The notes under the pieces are model-generated. The model saw only the letters and a list, made by a program, of their open reading frames with translations. It did not search any database and had not been told where the DNA came from. From Novosphingobium sp. SCN 66-18 (GTDB lineage Bacteria > Pseudomonadota > Alphaproteobacteria > Sphingomonadales > Sphingomonadaceae): a DNA stretch of 64,000 nt. This document shows positions 31,199 to 41,417 of this stretch, piece by piece. How positions within the stretch are numbered: the first letter of the stretch is position 1; the number at the start of each line of letters is the position of its first letter. The stretch is taken from the NCBI GenBank assembly GCA_001725355.1, contig MEGD01000007.1, positions 245,364-309,363 on the forward strand, in the 5' to 3' direction. Position numbers and translations under genes: made by a program.

Positions 31199-32133
31199 GG
31201 CTTGTAATCCGGCAGCTTCGGGCTGCCGACGATGGCGCTGACGCCACGGTCGTTGATCTTGTCGGTCACTTCGCGCAACGACCGCGTGGTCGCCTGCAGA
31301 TCGCGGATGGCGGCTTCCGCGGCGGGCAGCGTGCGCTCGTTGAGCTGGCGCGCGGCCGGACGCGTATCATCCAGCGTCGCCTGGAGCGCGTCCGCCGCAG
31401 ACTGCGCCGATTTCAGCGTCTGGCGCAACTGCTTGGCCAGGCCGCTGCCTTCGTCGTTGATCATCGCGTCGGTCGATCCGGCCAGCTTCTCGAAGCTGGA
31501 AAGCGTGTAGTTCGCCTGCCGCAAGGTTGCCTGCAATTCGGACAGCACCCGCTTCACATCGGGCGAGGCAGCGGCAAGGTTGCCGGTCATCTTGTCGGTA
31601 TTGCGCATGATGTTTTCGAACGACTTCAGGTTCTGGTCGGACAGCACCATCGTGAGCCGCTCGGTCAGCGTCGCCAGCCGTTCCAGCAGCAGCGGCGTGT
31701 TGGCCAGGATTTCGCCAAGACCGCCGCGCTTGGTCGGAATCACGGGCACGCCTTCCGGTCCCTTTTCCTCGATCGGCGGCGCGCCCTTGACCGCGCCCTG
31801 CAACTGGATCGTGGTCACGCCGGTAAAGCTGCCCTGCAGGCTGGCGGTCGTGCCCTGCAGGATCGGCACCTTCCTGTTGATCTTGATCCGCACCCTGACG
31901 AATTCGGGGTCCTTCTCCCACAGATCGATGTCTTCCACCTGCCCCGAAGGCACGCCCGAGAACGAGACTTCCGAACCCTTGGCCAGACCATCCACGGACT
32001 GCTTGAAGAAGATGTCGTAGTGATCCTGTTCACCCTGGTTCAGGCGCGCGATCCACACCGTCAGCGCGGCGATGCCGGCCAGCAGCAGGAGGGTAACGGC
32101 CCCGACCCAGATATGGTTTGCGCGCGTTTCCAT
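31195..32133 (-). CDS. MlaD-like MCE domain protein
   Basis: 312 residues. A single N-terminal membrane anchor (about 9-29, [20 protein letters not shown]) is followed by one MCE domain (about 40-118: DIFFKQSVDGLAKGSEVSFSGVPSGQV...GVTTIQLQG). The rest (about 150-300) is a long helical region with heptad pattern, expected to form the channel tunnel across the periplasm. With the permease and ATPase it moves phospholipids between the membranes. The spacing (18 bases from the ATPase) supports one operon. Confidence 0.9.
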   Translation of the reverse strand: METRANHIWVGAVTLLLLAGIAALTVWIARLNQGEQDHYDIFFKQSVDGLAKGSEVSFSGVPSGQVEDIDLWEKDPEFVRVRIKINRKVPILQGTTASLQGSFTGVTTIQLQGAVKGAPPIEEKGPEGVPVIPTKRGGLGEILANTPLLLERLATLTERLTMVLSDQNLKSFENIMRNTDKMTGNLAAASPDVKRVLSELQATLRQANYTLSSFEKLAGSTDAMINDEGSGLAKQLRQTLKSAQSAADALQATLDDTRPAARQLNERTLPAAEAAIRDLQATTRSLREVTDKINDRGVSAIVGSPKLPDYKP

Positions 32134-32151
32134 CGGCTGTGTTCCCGTATC

Positions 32152-32985
32152 CTATGCCTCGTCCTGCGCCGTATCGTCCACCGGAGCGGCAATCCCCGAC
32201 GGTGCAATTCGATCCTGCGCGGCCTTGGCAGCCCGGCCGCGCGGGCCATTGAAGTATTCCTGAATCCACGGGTGATCGAGCGCCAGCAGTTCCGGGATCG
32301 TCCCCACCGCGATCACCTTTTTGTCTGCCAGCACGGCCACACGATCGCAGATTTCGTACAGGGTATCGAGATCGTGGGTGATCAGGAACACCGTAAGCCC
32401 CAGCGTCTGCTGCAGGCTGGCGATCAACTGATCGAACGCCGCCGCGCCGATCGGGTCCAGCCCCGCCGTCGGCTCGTCCAGAAACAGCAGTTCGGGATCG
32501 AGCGCCAGCGCCCGCGCCAGCCCGGCGCGCTTCTTCATGCCGCCGGAAAGTTCGGCCGGATACTTGGCGGTCGCTTCCGCCGGCAGGCCGGAAAGGATCA
32601 CCTTGTAGCGCGCAATCTCATGCCGCAGTTCGTCGCTGATCTCGGGATAGAATTCGCGCAGCGGCACTTCGACGTTTTCGGCCACCGTCAGCGTGGAGAA
32701 CAGCGCGCCGCCCTGGAACAGCACGCCCCACTGGCAGCGGATGTCGATATCATCATCGTCGCGCGCGTCGGTGATCGAGCTGCCCAGCACCTCGATCTCG
32801 CCCGCTTCGGGGATCTGGAGGCCGATGATCGCGCGCATCAGCACCGACTTGCCCGTGCCCGAGCCGCCGACGACGCCCAGAATCTCGCCCCGCCGGACAT
32901 CGAGATCGAGGTCTTCGTGGACGACATGCGGGCCGAACACGTTCTTGAGGCCACGCACGCGGATGAGGATGTCAGGATCGCTCAT
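32152..32985 (-). CDS. MlaF-like ABC transporter ATPase
   Basis: 277 residues from ATG 32985 ([15 protein letters not shown]); the frame extends upstream only as antiparallel noise within the permease gene. Walker A GGSGTGKS (near 40), Q-loop region, signature LSGGMKKRAGLARALA (near 142) and Walker B LLFLDEPTAGLDP (near 165) are intact. GMKKR in the signature is typical of MlaF. The C-terminal 30 residues after NGPRGRAAK are Ala/Asp-rich. It overlaps the permease stop by 4 bases. Confidence 0.92.
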   Translation of the reverse strand: MSDPDILIRVRGLKNVFGPHVVHEDLDLDVRRGEILGVVGGSGTGKSVLMRAIIGLQIPEAGEIEVLGSSITDARDDDDIDIRCQWGVLFQGGALFSTLTVAENVEVPLREFYPEISDELRHEIARYKVILSGLPAEATAKYPAELSGGMKKRAGLARALALDPELLFLDEPTAGLDPIGAAAFDQLIASLQQTLGLTVFLITHDLDTLYEICDRVAVLADKKVIAVGTIPELLALDHPWIQEYFNGPRGRAAKAAQDRIAPSGIAAPVDDTAQDEA

Positions 32986-34112
32986 CCCCAGCCGACCTTG
33001 GTGAAGAACACCGCGAAGAAGGCATCGAGCACGATCACCATGAAGATCGCCATGACCACCGCCGCCGTGGTGCGCGTGCCCACTTCCTCGGCATTGGCCT
33101 TGACCTGCATCCCCTGATAGCAGCCCGCCACCGCCACGATCAGGCCGAATACCGGCGCCTTGACCAGCCCGACCCACACATCGTGCAGCGGCACCACTTC
33201 CTGGATGCGCGAAAGGAAAGTGAGGAAGGGAATGCCCAGCGTCGTCGCCGAAAGGAACGCGCCGCCGATGATGCCCACTACCGCCGAATAAGTGCCCAGC
33301 AACGGCAGCATCAGCATCGTCGCCAGAATGCGCGGCAGCACCAGCGCTTCCATCGGCGAAACGCCGATCGTGCGCATCGCGTCCACTTCCTCGGTCAGCT
33401 TCATCGTGCCGAGCTGCGCGGCGAAGGCGGAGCCTGACCGGCCGGCCACCATGATCGCCGTCATCAGGATGCCGAGTTCGCGCAGGGTCAGCCGGCCGAC
33501 CAGGTTGACCGTGTAGATCTCCGCGCCGAACTGGCGAAGCTGCACCGCGCCCTGCTGGGCGATGACGATGCCGACCAGGAAGCTCATCAGCCCCACGATC
33601 GCCAGCGCGTTCACGCCCACCAGCTCCATCTGGTGAATCATCGCCTTGCCACGAAAACGCCCGGGATGCCGCAACAGCGTTCCCAGGACCTGCACCACCT
33701 GCCCCAGGAAGCCCAGCACCTGCAGCGAGCCCCAGGCGAGCCCGACCACGGCATCGCCCACTTTGCCGGGCACGCGTTCGAACAGCGGCAGGCGCGGGGC
33801 GCTGACGCCCGAATCGTTCTCTCCGGCCTGGCCGACCGCGGCGATCAGGCGCTCCGCTTCGCTGCTGGCGCCGACGATTTCCGCGCCCTGCTCCTGCGCC
33901 AGGCGCCACACCATCCACGCACCCACGGTATCCATGCGTTCGACAGCGGACAGGTCGATGCGGGCGATCGGTTCGTCCAGCGCGCGCACCCGGGCATCGA
34001 GCGCGCCGAGCGTGGACACCAGCATCTCGCCGCTGAACGCCAGCGTGGCGCCCCCGGCTTCTTCGGTTCCGGCATCGCCGGGCTGGATCGTGAAGTCGGC
34101 TAACGCCCGCAT
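32982..34112 (-). CDS. MlaE-like permease with N-terminal STAS domain
   Basis: 376 residues if read from ATG 34112 ([13 protein letters not shown]). An upstream Met at 34196 is possible but adds a basic stretch with no homology feel. Residues about 1-95 form a STAS domain ([33 protein letters not shown]), fused to a five-helix MlaE permease (about 130-376) with [27 protein letters not shown], the conserved EQ-like loop. In E. coli the STAS partner MlaB is separate, so this is a MlaB-MlaE fusion, common in alphaproteobacteria. First gene of the lipid transporter operon; divergent from valS. Confidence 0.88.
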   Translation of the reverse strand: MRALADFTIQPGDAGTEEAGGATLAFSGEMLVSTLGALDARVRALDEPIARIDLSAVERMDTVGAWMVWRLAQEQGAEIVGASSEAERLIAAVGQAGENDSGVSAPRLPLFERVPGKVGDAVVGLAWGSLQVLGFLGQVVQVLGTLLRHPGRFRGKAMIHQMELVGVNALAIVGLMSFLVGIVIAQQGAVQLRQFGAEIYTVNLVGRLTLRELGILMTAIMVAGRSGSAFAAQLGTMKLTEEVDAMRTIGVSPMEALVLPRILATMLMLPLLGTYSAVVGIIGGAFLSATTLGIPFLTFLSRIQEVVPLHDVWVGLVKAPVFGLIVAVAGCYQGMQVKANAEEVGTRTTAAVVMAIFMVIVLDAFFAVFFTKVGWG

Positions 34113-34261
34113 ATGATCCGCTTCATGCGGGAAAATGGCTGGGGCGACAAGTGCATGACGTGCGACACAACGTTTCAGAGGCCATTTGGGTTTCACGGCG
34201 GCGTGCCGGTTTGGCGCCCCGGCGCTTGCAGGCGGGCGGAACGGCTGGCAAAGCGCGCGCC

Positions 34262-36964
34262 ATGACCGAACAGACTCTCGACAAGACCTTCGAGCCCGCC
34301 GCGATCGAGGCGCGCTGGTACAGCCATTGGGAAACGAACGGACTGTTCCGCCCGGAGCGCCCCGACGCGGTGCCGTTCACGATCGTAAACCCGCCGCCGA
34401 ACGTCACGGGATCGCTCCACATCGGCCACGCGCTGGACAACACGCTGCAGGACGTGGTGATCCGCTACGAACGGCTGCGCGGCAAGGACGCGCTGTGGGT
34501 CGTCGGCACCGACCACGCCGGCATCGCCACGCAAATGGTGGTCGAGCGCCAGATGGAAGCGCGGCAGGACAAGCGCACCAACTACACGCGCGAACAGTTC
34601 GTCGAGAAGGTGTGGGAATGGAAGGCCGAATCCGGCGGCACGATCACGCGCCAGCTGCGGCGGCTGGGCTGCTCGATGGACTGGTCCAGGGAACAGTTCA
34701 CCATGGACCCGCACTTCACCAAGGCCGTGGTGAAGGTCTTCGTCGACCTTTATAACGAAGGCCTGATCTACCGCGACAAGCGGCTGGTGAACTGGGACCC
34801 CAAGCTCAAGACCGCGATCAGCGACCTCGAAGTGGAAACGCGCGAGGTGCAAGGCGGGTTCTGGCACTTCAAGTATCCGCTGGCCGACGGCGTGACCCGC
34901 GAGGACGGACTGGATTACATCGAGGTCGCCACCACGCGGCCCGAAACGATGCTGGCCGACATGGCCGTGGCGGTCCACCCGGACGATCCGCGCTACAAGA
35001 GCGTGATCGGCAAGGACATCCTCCAGCCGCTGACCGGCCGCCGGTTCAAGGTGGTGGCCGATGAGCACGCCGACCCGGAGCTGGGCAGCGGCGCGGTGAA
35101 GATCACGCCGGGGCATGACTTCAACGACTTCGAGGTCGGCCGCCGCGCCGGCATCAAGGCGGGCGACATGCTCAACATGTTCGATGCTGAAGCGAAGGTG
35201 GTGCAGACGGCGGACGGACTGGTGCCCGCCGAATTTGTGGGGCTGGACCGGTTCGACGCGCGCAAGCGGGTGGTCGAGCGGATGAAGGAAGGCGGCTTCC
35301 TGATCCCGCATGTGACCAAGGACAAGGACGGCAACGAAGTCCTCCACGATGCCGAACCGCGCACGATCCAGACGCCGTTCGGCGATCGCGGCGGGGTGGT
35401 GATCGAACCGTGGCTGACCGACCAGTGGTACGTCGATGCCGAAACGCTCGCCAAGGCGCCCATGGAAGCGGTGCGCTCCGGCGCGATCGAGATCGTGCCC
35501 AAGACCTGGGAAAAGACCTTCTTCAACTGGATGGAGAACATCCAGCCGTGGTGCGTTTCGCGGCAACTTTGGTGGGGGCACCGGATTCCGGCTTGGTATG
35601 GCAGCGACGGAAACTGCTACGTCGCCGAAACCGAGGAGCAAGCGCAGGCGCGGGCCGGTGCGGGCGTGCAACTGGAACGCGACCCCGACGTCCTCGACAC
35701 CTGGTTCTCCTCCGCGCTGTGGCCCTTCGCCACGCTCGGCTGGCCGGATGAAGACGCGCCGCTGCTGAAGAAGCACTACCCCAACGACCTGCTCGTTTCC
35801 GGCTTCGACATCCTGTTCTTCTGGGATGCGCGCATGGCGATGCAGGGCATCCATTTCATGAAAGAAGTGCCGTGGAAGCGGCTCTACCTGCATGGCCTGG
35901 TCCGCGCGGCGGACGGGCAGAAGATGTCCAAGTCCAAGGGCAACGTGGTCGATCCGCTGGGCCTGATCGACCAGTACGGCGCGGACGCGCTGCGCTTCTT
36001 CATGTGCGCCATGGAAAGCCAGGGCCGCGACGTGAAGATGGATGAAAAGCGCGTGGAGGGGTATCGCAACTTCGCCACGAAGCTGTGGAACGCCGCGCGT
36101 TTCTGCCAGAGCAACGGCATCACCGGCGGTATCGGCGATCACACCGGCCCCGGCATCGCGCCGCAGCTTGCCGTCAACCAGTGGATCATCGGCGAAGTCG
36201 TCGACACCGTGGCCGAACTCGACAAGGCGATGGCCGACCTGCGCTTCGACGCCGCCGCCAACGCGATCTACCACTTCGTGTGGGACACGTTCTGCGACTG
36301 GTACATCGAACTGATCAAGGGATCGTTCGACGACGAGACGAAGGCCGTCGCCGGCTGGGTGCTCGACCAGATCCTCGTCATGCTCCACCCGTTCATGCCC
36401 TTCGTGACCGAGGAGCTGTGGAACAAGACCGGCACGCGCGGCGGCGAGCTGATCGTGGCGGCATGGCCCCAGCCGACGGCGGCGGTGGAGGTGGCGGCCA
36501 AGCGCGAGGTCGAATGGCTGATCGCGCTGGTTTCCGCCTTGCGCACCGCCAAGAACGAACTTGGCATCGCGCCCGGCGCCAAGCTGGACGCCTATCTGCC
36601 CGCACCCAGCGCGGCCACGCGCGCGATCATCGATGCAAATGGCCCGGCGATCGACCGGCTGGCCCGGCTTTCGTCGATCCGCTTCGCACCGGCCCCTGCC
36701 GGCGCGGCAATGCAGATCGGCGCGGGCGATGCCAACATCGTTGTCCCGCTGGAAGGCGTGATCGATATCGCCGCCGAAAAGGCCCGCCTCGAAAAGGCGC
36801 TTGCCGCGGCGCAGAAGGAAGCCAAGTCGCTCGAAGGGCGGCTGAACAACCCGGCGTTCGTCGAGAAGGCCAAGCGCGAGGCGGTCGAGAAAGCCCGCGC
36901 CGATCACGCGCACCACAGCGCCGAGGCCGAGCGGCTGGCGGCGGCGCTGGCGCGGCTGGGGTGA
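34262..36964 (+). CDS. valS: valyl-tRNA synthetase
   Basis: 900 residues from ATG 34262; the open frame upstream to 34151 has no ValS character. Class I synthetase with HIGH motif [10 protein letters not shown] near 52-61, an editing (CP1) domain with [17 protein letters not shown] near 226, KMSKS motif [14 protein letters not shown] near 551-564, anticodon domain, and the C-terminal coiled-coil arm (about 835-900, [23 protein letters not shown]) that contacts tRNA. It attaches valine to tRNA-Val; a tRNA-Val gene happens to lie at 54657 in this window. Confidence 0.96.
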   Translation: MTEQTLDKTFEPAAIEARWYSHWETNGLFRPERPDAVPFTIVNPPPNVTGSLHIGHALDNTLQDVVIRYERLRGKDALWVVGTDHAGIATQMVVERQMEARQDKRTNYTREQFVEKVWEWKAESGGTITRQLRRLGCSMDWSREQFTMDPHFTKAVVKVFVDLYNEGLIYRDKRLVNWDPKLKTAISDLEVETREVQGGFWHFKYPLADGVTREDGLDYIEVATTRPETMLADMAVAVHPDDPRYKSVIGKDILQPLTGRRFKVVADEHADPELGSGAVKITPGHDFNDFEVGRRAGIKAGDMLNMFDAEAKVVQTADGLVPAEFVGLDRFDARKRVVERMKEGGFLIPHVTKDKDGNEVLHDAEPRTIQTPFGDRGGVVIEPWLTDQWYVDAETLAKAPMEAVRSGAIEIVPKTWEKTFFNWMENIQPWCVSRQLWWGHRIPAWYGSDGNCYVAETEEQAQARAGAGVQLERDPDVLDTWFSSALWPFATLGWPDEDAPLLKKHYPNDLLVSGFDILFFWDARMAMQGIHFMKEVPWKRLYLHGLVRAADGQKMSKSKGNVVDPLGLIDQYGADALRFFMCAMESQGRDVKMDEKRVEGYRNFATKLWNAARFCQSNGITGGIGDHTGPGIAPQLAVNQWIIGEVVDTVAELDKAMADLRFDAAANAIYHFVWDTFCDWYIELIKGSFDDETKAVAGWVLDQILVMLHPFMPFVTEELWNKTGTRGGELIVAAWPQPTAAVEVAAKREVEWLIALVSALRTAKNELGIAPGAKLDAYLPAPSAATRAIIDANGPAIDRLARLSSIRFAPAPAGAAMQIGAGDANIVVPLEGVIDIAAEKARLEKALAAAQKEAKSLEGRLNNPAFVEKAKREAVEKARADHAHHSAEAERLAAALARLG

Positions 36965-36978
36965 TGGCATCGCGCGGC

Positions 36979-37054
36979 CTTCGACAGGCTCAGGCCGAAC
37001 GGGTGTGGGAAATGGTTTCCAGTATAAACTCCGTTCGTGCTGAGCCTGTCGAAG
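36979..37054. repeat. REP-like palindromic intergenic repeat, copy 2
   Basis: Arms CTTCGACAGGCTCAG (36979-36993) and CTGAGCCTGTCGAAG (37040-37054) are identical to those of the element at 1524-1599, and GAACGG/CCGTTC extends the pairing inward. The length is the same, 76 bases, with a different centre. It fills most of the gap between valS and queE. Confidence 0.85.
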
Positions 37055-37076
37055 CACGCGCGCGATCTCTCGCCCC

Positions 37077-37820
37077 ATGCTAGTCCTCGCCACCACCACG
37101 CCCGGCGAACCGGAAATCTTCGCCTCGCTGCAGGGCGAAGGGCCGTCCATCGGCCGCCCTTCGGTGTTCCTGCGCCTGTCGCGCTGCAATCTCGCCTGCC
37201 GCTGGTGCGATACCGCCTACACCTGGCGCTTCACCGGCGACAACCGGCCGCACCGTGATGATCTCGCGTTTGAGCGCGGCGCGAACCAGATCACGCTGGA
37301 CGAGCGCGACGTGGCGCTGCGCCTGCTGGCCCATCCGCAGGACCGGTTGGTGGTGACCGGCGGCGAACCGCTGTTGCAGGCCCCTCCCCTCGTCCGCCTG
37401 CTGGCGATCCTGAAGGAAGCGCGGCCCCGCCTGCATGTGGAGATCGAGACCAACGGCAGCGTGCCCCCGACGCAGGCGCTCGACGCGCTGGTGGACCAGT
37501 ACAACGTCAGCCCCAAGCTGGCCCATTCGGGCAATCCGGCCGATCTGGCGCTGGTGCCCGAACGGCTGGCGCACTGGGCCATCGAACCGCGCGCCTTCTT
37601 CAAGTTCGTGGTCGCCACGCCCGACGATCTGGACGAAATAGCGGCGCTGCAGGCGCATTACGCCATTCCGTCGGAACGCCTGTTCGTGATGCCCGAAGGC
37701 ACCGCCAGCGTCCCGTTGCGCGAACGGTCGGCCTGGCTGGCCGAAGCCGCGCTGAAGGCCGGCTGGCGCTTTACCGACCGGCTGCACATACACCTCTACG
37801 GCGATACGCGCGGCACATAG
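37077..37820 (+). CDS. queE: 7-carboxy-7-deazaguanine synthase
   Basis: 247 residues. Radical SAM enzyme with the cluster motif CNLACRWCDT (three Cys near 40-47), preceded by FASLQGEGPSIGRPSVFLRLSRC, the QueE hallmark, and VVTGGEPLLQ near 99-108 that binds SAM. It performs the ring contraction that makes the 7-deazaguanine core of queuosine. The other que genes are not in the window. A strong convergent hairpin with ssb follows. Confidence 0.93.
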   Translation: MLVLATTTPGEPEIFASLQGEGPSIGRPSVFLRLSRCNLACRWCDTAYTWRFTGDNRPHRDDLAFERGANQITLDERDVALRLLAHPQDRLVVTGGEPLLQAPPLVRLLAILKEARPRLHVEIETNGSVPPTQALDALVDQYNVSPKLAHSGNPADLALVPERLAHWAIEPRAFFKFVVATPDDLDEIAALQAHYAIPSERLFVMPEGTASVPLRERSAWLAEAALKAGWRFTDRLHIHLYGDTRGT

Positions 37821-37823
37821 CGA

Positions 37824-37847
37824 AACCTCCCCGGAAGCGGGGAGGTT
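37824..37847. terminator. bidirectional terminator between queE and ssb
   Basis: AACCTCCCCG and CGGGGAGGTT form a perfect 10-bp stem with a GAAG tetraloop between two convergent stop codons, extended by a few outer pairs. Confidence 0.75.
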
Positions 37848-37855
37848 CGCGAAGG

Positions 37856-38422
37856 TCAGAACGGAATATCGTCGTCCAGATCGTCGGAGAAGCCGCCGCC
37901 GGACGATCCGCCCCCACCTTGGCCGCCCCCGCCCTGATTCCAGCCACCGCCCGAAGACGCGCCGCCCCCGCGTGAGGAGCCGCCGCTGCCGCCTTCGTTC
38001 CAGCCGCCTCCGCCGCCGCCCGAACGCTGGCCGCCACCGAAGCCACCGCCCCCGCCGCCACCTGCACCGGGCGCGCCGTCGAGCATGGTCAGCACCGCGC
38101 CGGGGCCTTGCAGCACCACTTCGGTGCTGTAGCGGTCGTTACCCGACTGGTCCTGCCACTTGCGGGTGCGGAGCTGGCCTTCGATATAGACCTTGCTGCC
38201 CTTGCGCAGGAACCGTTCGGCGACGCCGGCCAGACCTTCGGAGAAGATTGCCACGCTGTGCCATTCGGTGCGTTCCTGCCGCTCGCCCGAATTGCGGTCC
38301 TTCCACGTTTCCGACGTGGCGATGCGCAGGTTGCAGACCTTGCCGCCGTTCTGGAACGAGCGCACTTCCGGGTCAGCCCCCAGATTGCCGACCAGAATGA
38401 CCTTGTTGACGCTGCCTGCCAT
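37856..38422 (-). CDS. ssb: single-stranded DNA-binding protein
   Basis: 188 residues. OB-fold domain (1-112) with [52 protein letters not shown] and YSTEVVLQG, then a Gly/Ser/Trp-rich disordered linker (about 116-178) and the acidic tip DDDIPF that recruits repair and replication partners. The tip differs from the E. coli DDDIPF not at all. Monocistronic, with the start directly upstream of 38440. Confidence 0.96.
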   Translation of the reverse strand: MAGSVNKVILVGNLGADPEVRSFQNGGKVCNLRIATSETWKDRNSGERQERTEWHSVAIFSEGLAGVAERFLRKGSKVYIEGQLRTRKWQDQSGNDRYSTEVVLQGPGAVLTMLDGAPGAGGGGGGGFGGGQRSGGGGGGWNEGGSGGSSRGGGASSGGGWNQGGGGQGGGGSSGGGFSDDLDDDIPF

Positions 38423-38517
38423 CGAATCGTGTCCCGTGTGAATGTGGAGGCTGGCCTAGCCAATGCGCGGCGACAGGGCGAGTCTCGCCCCCGTGCTTTC
38501 CACAACGCGGGGCCAAA

Positions 38518-40374
38518 CTACCCCAGCCCGAAGGCCCGCGCCGTCCAGAAGGTCACGCCCGCCGCCAGATAGGCGAGGCCGAACAGGTAGGCGAGCATGA
38601 ACGCCGGCCATTTCCAACCGTTCGTTTCCCGCCGGGTGACCGCGATCGTCGACATGCACTGCGGCGCGAACACGAACCAGGCCAGGAACGCCAGCGCGGT
38701 CGGCAGGGTCCAGTGCGCCTTGAGCTGATCCTCCAGCGCATTCGCTTGCGCGTCCTCGTCGTTCGCGTTGTCCACGGCATAGGTCGTGGCGAGCGAGCTG
38801 ACCGCCACTTCGCGCGCGGCCATGGCGGGGATGATCGCCAGCGCGATATCGCGGTTGAAGCCCACCGGTTCCACCACCACGGCCAGCCCGTTGGCGATGT
38901 GCCCGGCGATCGAGGCGTCCACCTGGCTCTGCCCCTCGCCCGCGCGGGGGAAATTCAGCAGGAACCACAGCACCACCGTGACCGTGAAGATCATTGTGCC
39001 GGCGCGGCGCAGGAAAATCCACGCGCGCTGGAACAGGCCGAGCGCCAGATCCTTCACCGTGGGCAACTGGTACTTGGGCAGCTCCATGATGAAGCCGCTG
39101 GCCGCGCCTTTCGTCACCGACCGGCGCAGTACCAGCGCCACCACCATCGCCCCCACCACGCCGAACACGTAGAGCCCGAACAGCACCAGCCCCTGCAGGC
39201 CGAAGCCGGGGCCGACCGTGCGGTGGGGAATGAACGCGGCGATGATCACGGCATAGACCGGCAGGCGTGCCGAACAGGTCATCAGCGGGGCGATCAGGAT
39301 CGTGGTCAGCCGGTCCTTGGGATCGGTGATGCTGCGCGTGGCCATGATGCCGGGAATGGCGCAGGCGAAGCTGGACAGCAGCGGGATGAAGCTGCGTCCC
39401 GAAAGGCCTACCGTCGCCATCAGCCGGTCCATCAGGAAGGCGGCGCGCGCCATGTAGCCGGTCGCCTCCATCGTCAGGATGAAGAAGAACAGGATCAGGA
39501 TCTGCGGCAGGAACACGATCACCGCCCCCACGCCCGCGATCACGCCATCGGTCAGCAGATCGCGCGCAAGCGAGGGCGGAAGCGCGGTCTTGACCAGATC
39601 GCCAATGCCCGAAACGCCGGCGTCGAGCACATCGGCAAAGGGCGTAGCCCAGCTGAACACCGCCTGGAACACCACGAACAGCAGCGCCAGCAGGATTGGC
39701 GGGCCGAGCCAGGGGTGCAGCAGCACGCGATCCATACGTGCGTGGATGCGGTGCTTGGCGGTTTCCGAAAGGATCGCGCCATGCGCCATCTCGTGCGCCA
39801 GCATCCGGCGTTCGGGCAGCGTGACATGCGCGCGCGGCGCGGTTTCGCCCGACACGCGATCGCGCGCCTCGGCGATGGCGGCGGACAGTTCGGCCAGTCC
39901 CCGCCGCCGCACCGCCACGGTCGGGATCACCGGCACGCCCAGCGCCGTCTCCAGCGCGGCCGGATCGAGCGTCAGCCCGTCGCGTTCGGCAAGGTCCACC
40001 ATGTTGAGCGCGACCACCGTCGGGCGGCCAAGCTCCAGCACTTCCTGCGCGAACACGAGATGCTGTTCGAGGTTCGAGGCATCGAGCACGATCACCAGCA
40101 CGTCCGGCTGGGCCTGCCCAACCTGTTCGCCCATGATGACCTTGCGCGTCACCTCTTCGTCGGGGCTGGTGGCGTTGAGGCCGTAGCTGCCCGGCAGGTC
40201 GACCAGTTCCATCGGTTCGCCGCTGGGCAGGATCAGGCGCCCCGCCTTTCGCTCGACGGTGACGCCCGGATAGTTGGCGATCTTCTGGCGCGCGCCCGTC
40301 AGCGCGTTGAACAGCGCGCTCTTGCCCGCGTTGGGATTGCCGACCAGCGCGGCGACGCAGGCGTTGCGGCTCAT
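38518..40374 (-). CDS. feoB: ferrous iron transporter FeoB
   Basis: 618 residues from ATG 40374; the frame is open upstream inside feoA without homology. The G domain has the P-loop GNPNAGKSALFNALTG (near 12-27), LVDLPGSYGL (G3) and ALNMVDLAERDG (G4), followed by the linker helices and the membrane part (about 265-618) with two gate motifs (MEATGYMARAAFLMDRLM and CSARLPVYAVI). The protein is short at both ends compared with E. coli FeoB (773), which is common in alphaproteobacteria. It overlaps feoA by 4 bases. No feoC is seen. Confidence 0.94.
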   Translation of the reverse strand: MSRNACVAALVGNPNAGKSALFNALTGARQKIANYPGVTVERKAGRLILPSGEPMELVDLPGSYGLNATSPDEEVTRKVIMGEQVGQAQPDVLVIVLDASNLEQHLVFAQEVLELGRPTVVALNMVDLAERDGLTLDPAALETALGVPVIPTVAVRRRGLAELSAAIAEARDRVSGETAPRAHVTLPERRMLAHEMAHGAILSETAKHRIHARMDRVLLHPWLGPPILLALLFVVFQAVFSWATPFADVLDAGVSGIGDLVKTALPPSLARDLLTDGVIAGVGAVIVFLPQILILFFFILTMEATGYMARAAFLMDRLMATVGLSGRSFIPLLSSFACAIPGIMATRSITDPKDRLTTILIAPLMTCSARLPVYAVIIAAFIPHRTVGPGFGLQGLVLFGLYVFGVVGAMVVALVLRRSVTKGAASGFIMELPKYQLPTVKDLALGLFQRAWIFLRRAGTMIFTVTVVLWFLLNFPRAGEGQSQVDASIAGHIANGLAVVVEPVGFNRDIALAIIPAMAAREVAVSSLATTYAVDNANDEDAQANALEDQLKAHWTLPTALAFLAWFVFAPQCMSTIAVTRRETNGWKWPAFMLAYLFGLAYLAAGVTFWTARAFGLG

Positions 40375-40652
40375 GCCGTTGCTCCGATCAGTTCGACATG
40401 CATCGCCCGGGCATGCACGCGCCGCAGCGCCACCGTCATCCGGCCGATCTCCACCGCCAGCGGATCGCGCGAGACGAATACGCCGCGATAGGCAAGGCGC
40501 ACATGCGCCCCGGCATCCAGCCCCAGCGCGCGCAACCGCTCCGCCTCTTCGGGCACGAGCGAGTCCCAATCGACGGAATCGATTCGCGCGGGCGTGCCAA
40601 GAGGGATCTGGTCGAGTGTCACGCCCACGGCGCTGCCATAGCCCGAAAGCAT
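40371..40652 (-). CDS. feoA: FeoA domain protein
   Basis: 93 residues from ATG 40652; a GTG at 40622 would give 83 residues starting TLDQIPLGTPARI, which fits the family better, and an upstream Met at 40724 is least likely. The SH3-like FeoA fold is seen in LDQIPLGTPARIDSV, ERLRALGLDAGAHVRLAYRG and DPLAVEIGRMTVALRR. FeoA binds and assists FeoB on the cytoplasmic side. If the GTG start is right, an AT-rich iron-box-like sequence (40649-40670) lies just upstream instead of inside the coding region. Confidence 0.85.
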   Translation of the reverse strand: MLSGYGSAVGVTLDQIPLGTPARIDSVDWDSLVPEEAERLRALGLDAGAHVRLAYRGVFVSRDPLAVEIGRMTVALRRVHARAMHVELIGATA

Positions 40653-40670
40653 TTGCAAGGCATTCGCAAT
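40649..40670 (-). promoter_or_regulatory. possible iron-responsive (Fur-type) box ahead of feoAB
   Basis: The minus strand reads two near-identical 8-mers, TTGCGAAT and TTGCAAAT, separated by GCC, inside otherwise GC-rich DNA. Alternating GCAAAT/GCGAAT half-sites are usual in alphaproteobacterial Fur and Irr targets. The position, overlapping one of the candidate feoA starts, argues for a repressor site if translation starts at GTG 40622. This is by eye only. Confidence 0.35.
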
Positions 40671-40744
40671 AAGGAGCCTGAAATTAGCATGGCTCCACTG
40701 GCGCGACCTTGCCACCGCGCGCATTGACGCCGGTCAAGTGGCTC

Positions 40745-41404
40745 TTATCGCGCGGGATACCGCAGGCGGCCGAACAGGCGCATCACGCTGAAGGTTTCCT
40801 CACGCGGGCGGGTCAGCCGGGCCTTGGCCTTCTCGAAACGCATCACGCCTTCGATCCGCCGATCGAGGAACGCGCGCGTATCGGCATGGCCTTCGCTCTT
40901 GTCCTCGGCATGGACGGCCAGCGTGGCGGCATAGATCGCCGCCAGCGTGGCGCGCTTGGTATAGTGGTTGTAGTCCGTCGCGGTATCGCCGGCGAGCCGC
41001 CACATCGCGTCCGCGCTGTGCCAGCCGAGCTTCATGGCCGTGGGCACGTTCTGCGGCATGGCCATGATCGCCAGCGCGCGGCGCAACGCCTCCTCGCGCC
41101 CCGCCAGCGCATCGAGCCGGAACTGCACCAGCGCGCGGATGCGCTCGCGGATCGGCAGGTTGCCGATGCGGGCCGTGGGCAGGGCCTCGGCCATGTCGGC
41201 ATCGATGCGCGCGATCCACGCCGCGATCATCGCCATGGGCTTGCCCCCGAACGCGAACGCGGCAACCGCCGGGTCCACCCCGGCCGCATCGGCCGCGCTG
41301 GCCACGGCGGCCTCGCCCCATCCATCGAAGACGGCGGCTTCGGCCACGTGGGGCGCCAGTTGCCGGCGGATATCGTCGAGCGTCGGTTCGGAAACGGATG
41401 TCAT
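40745..41404 (-). CDS. COQ9 family ubiquinone biosynthesis protein
   Basis: 219 residues from ATG 41404 (MTSVSEPTLDDIRRQLAPHV). The N-terminal half resembles a TetR-like helix-turn-helix (AEAAVFDGWGEAAVASAADAAGV), as in all COQ9 proteins; the C-terminal half has AMKLGWHSADAMWRLAGDTATDYNHYTKRATLAAIYAATL, the diagnostic COQ9 stretch that forms the lipid pocket. It presents ubiquinone intermediates to COQ7. Gene context gives no further help. Confidence 0.9.
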   Translation of the reverse strand: MTSVSEPTLDDIRRQLAPHVAEAAVFDGWGEAAVASAADAAGVDPAVAAFAFGGKPMAMIAAWIARIDADMAEALPTARIGNLPIRERIRALVQFRLDALAGREEALRRALAIMAMPQNVPTAMKLGWHSADAMWRLAGDTATDYNHYTKRATLAAIYAATLAVHAEDKSEGHADTRAFLDRRIEGVMRFEKAKARLTRPREETFSVMRLFGRLRYPAR

Positions 41405-41417
41405 CGCCACGGCCCGA

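Noticed and set aside
34193-37189. 998-codon open frame on the minus strand across valS
   Set aside because: Fully antisense to valS, rich in His, Arg and Asp in the manner of reverse frames of GC-rich genes; no domain pattern.
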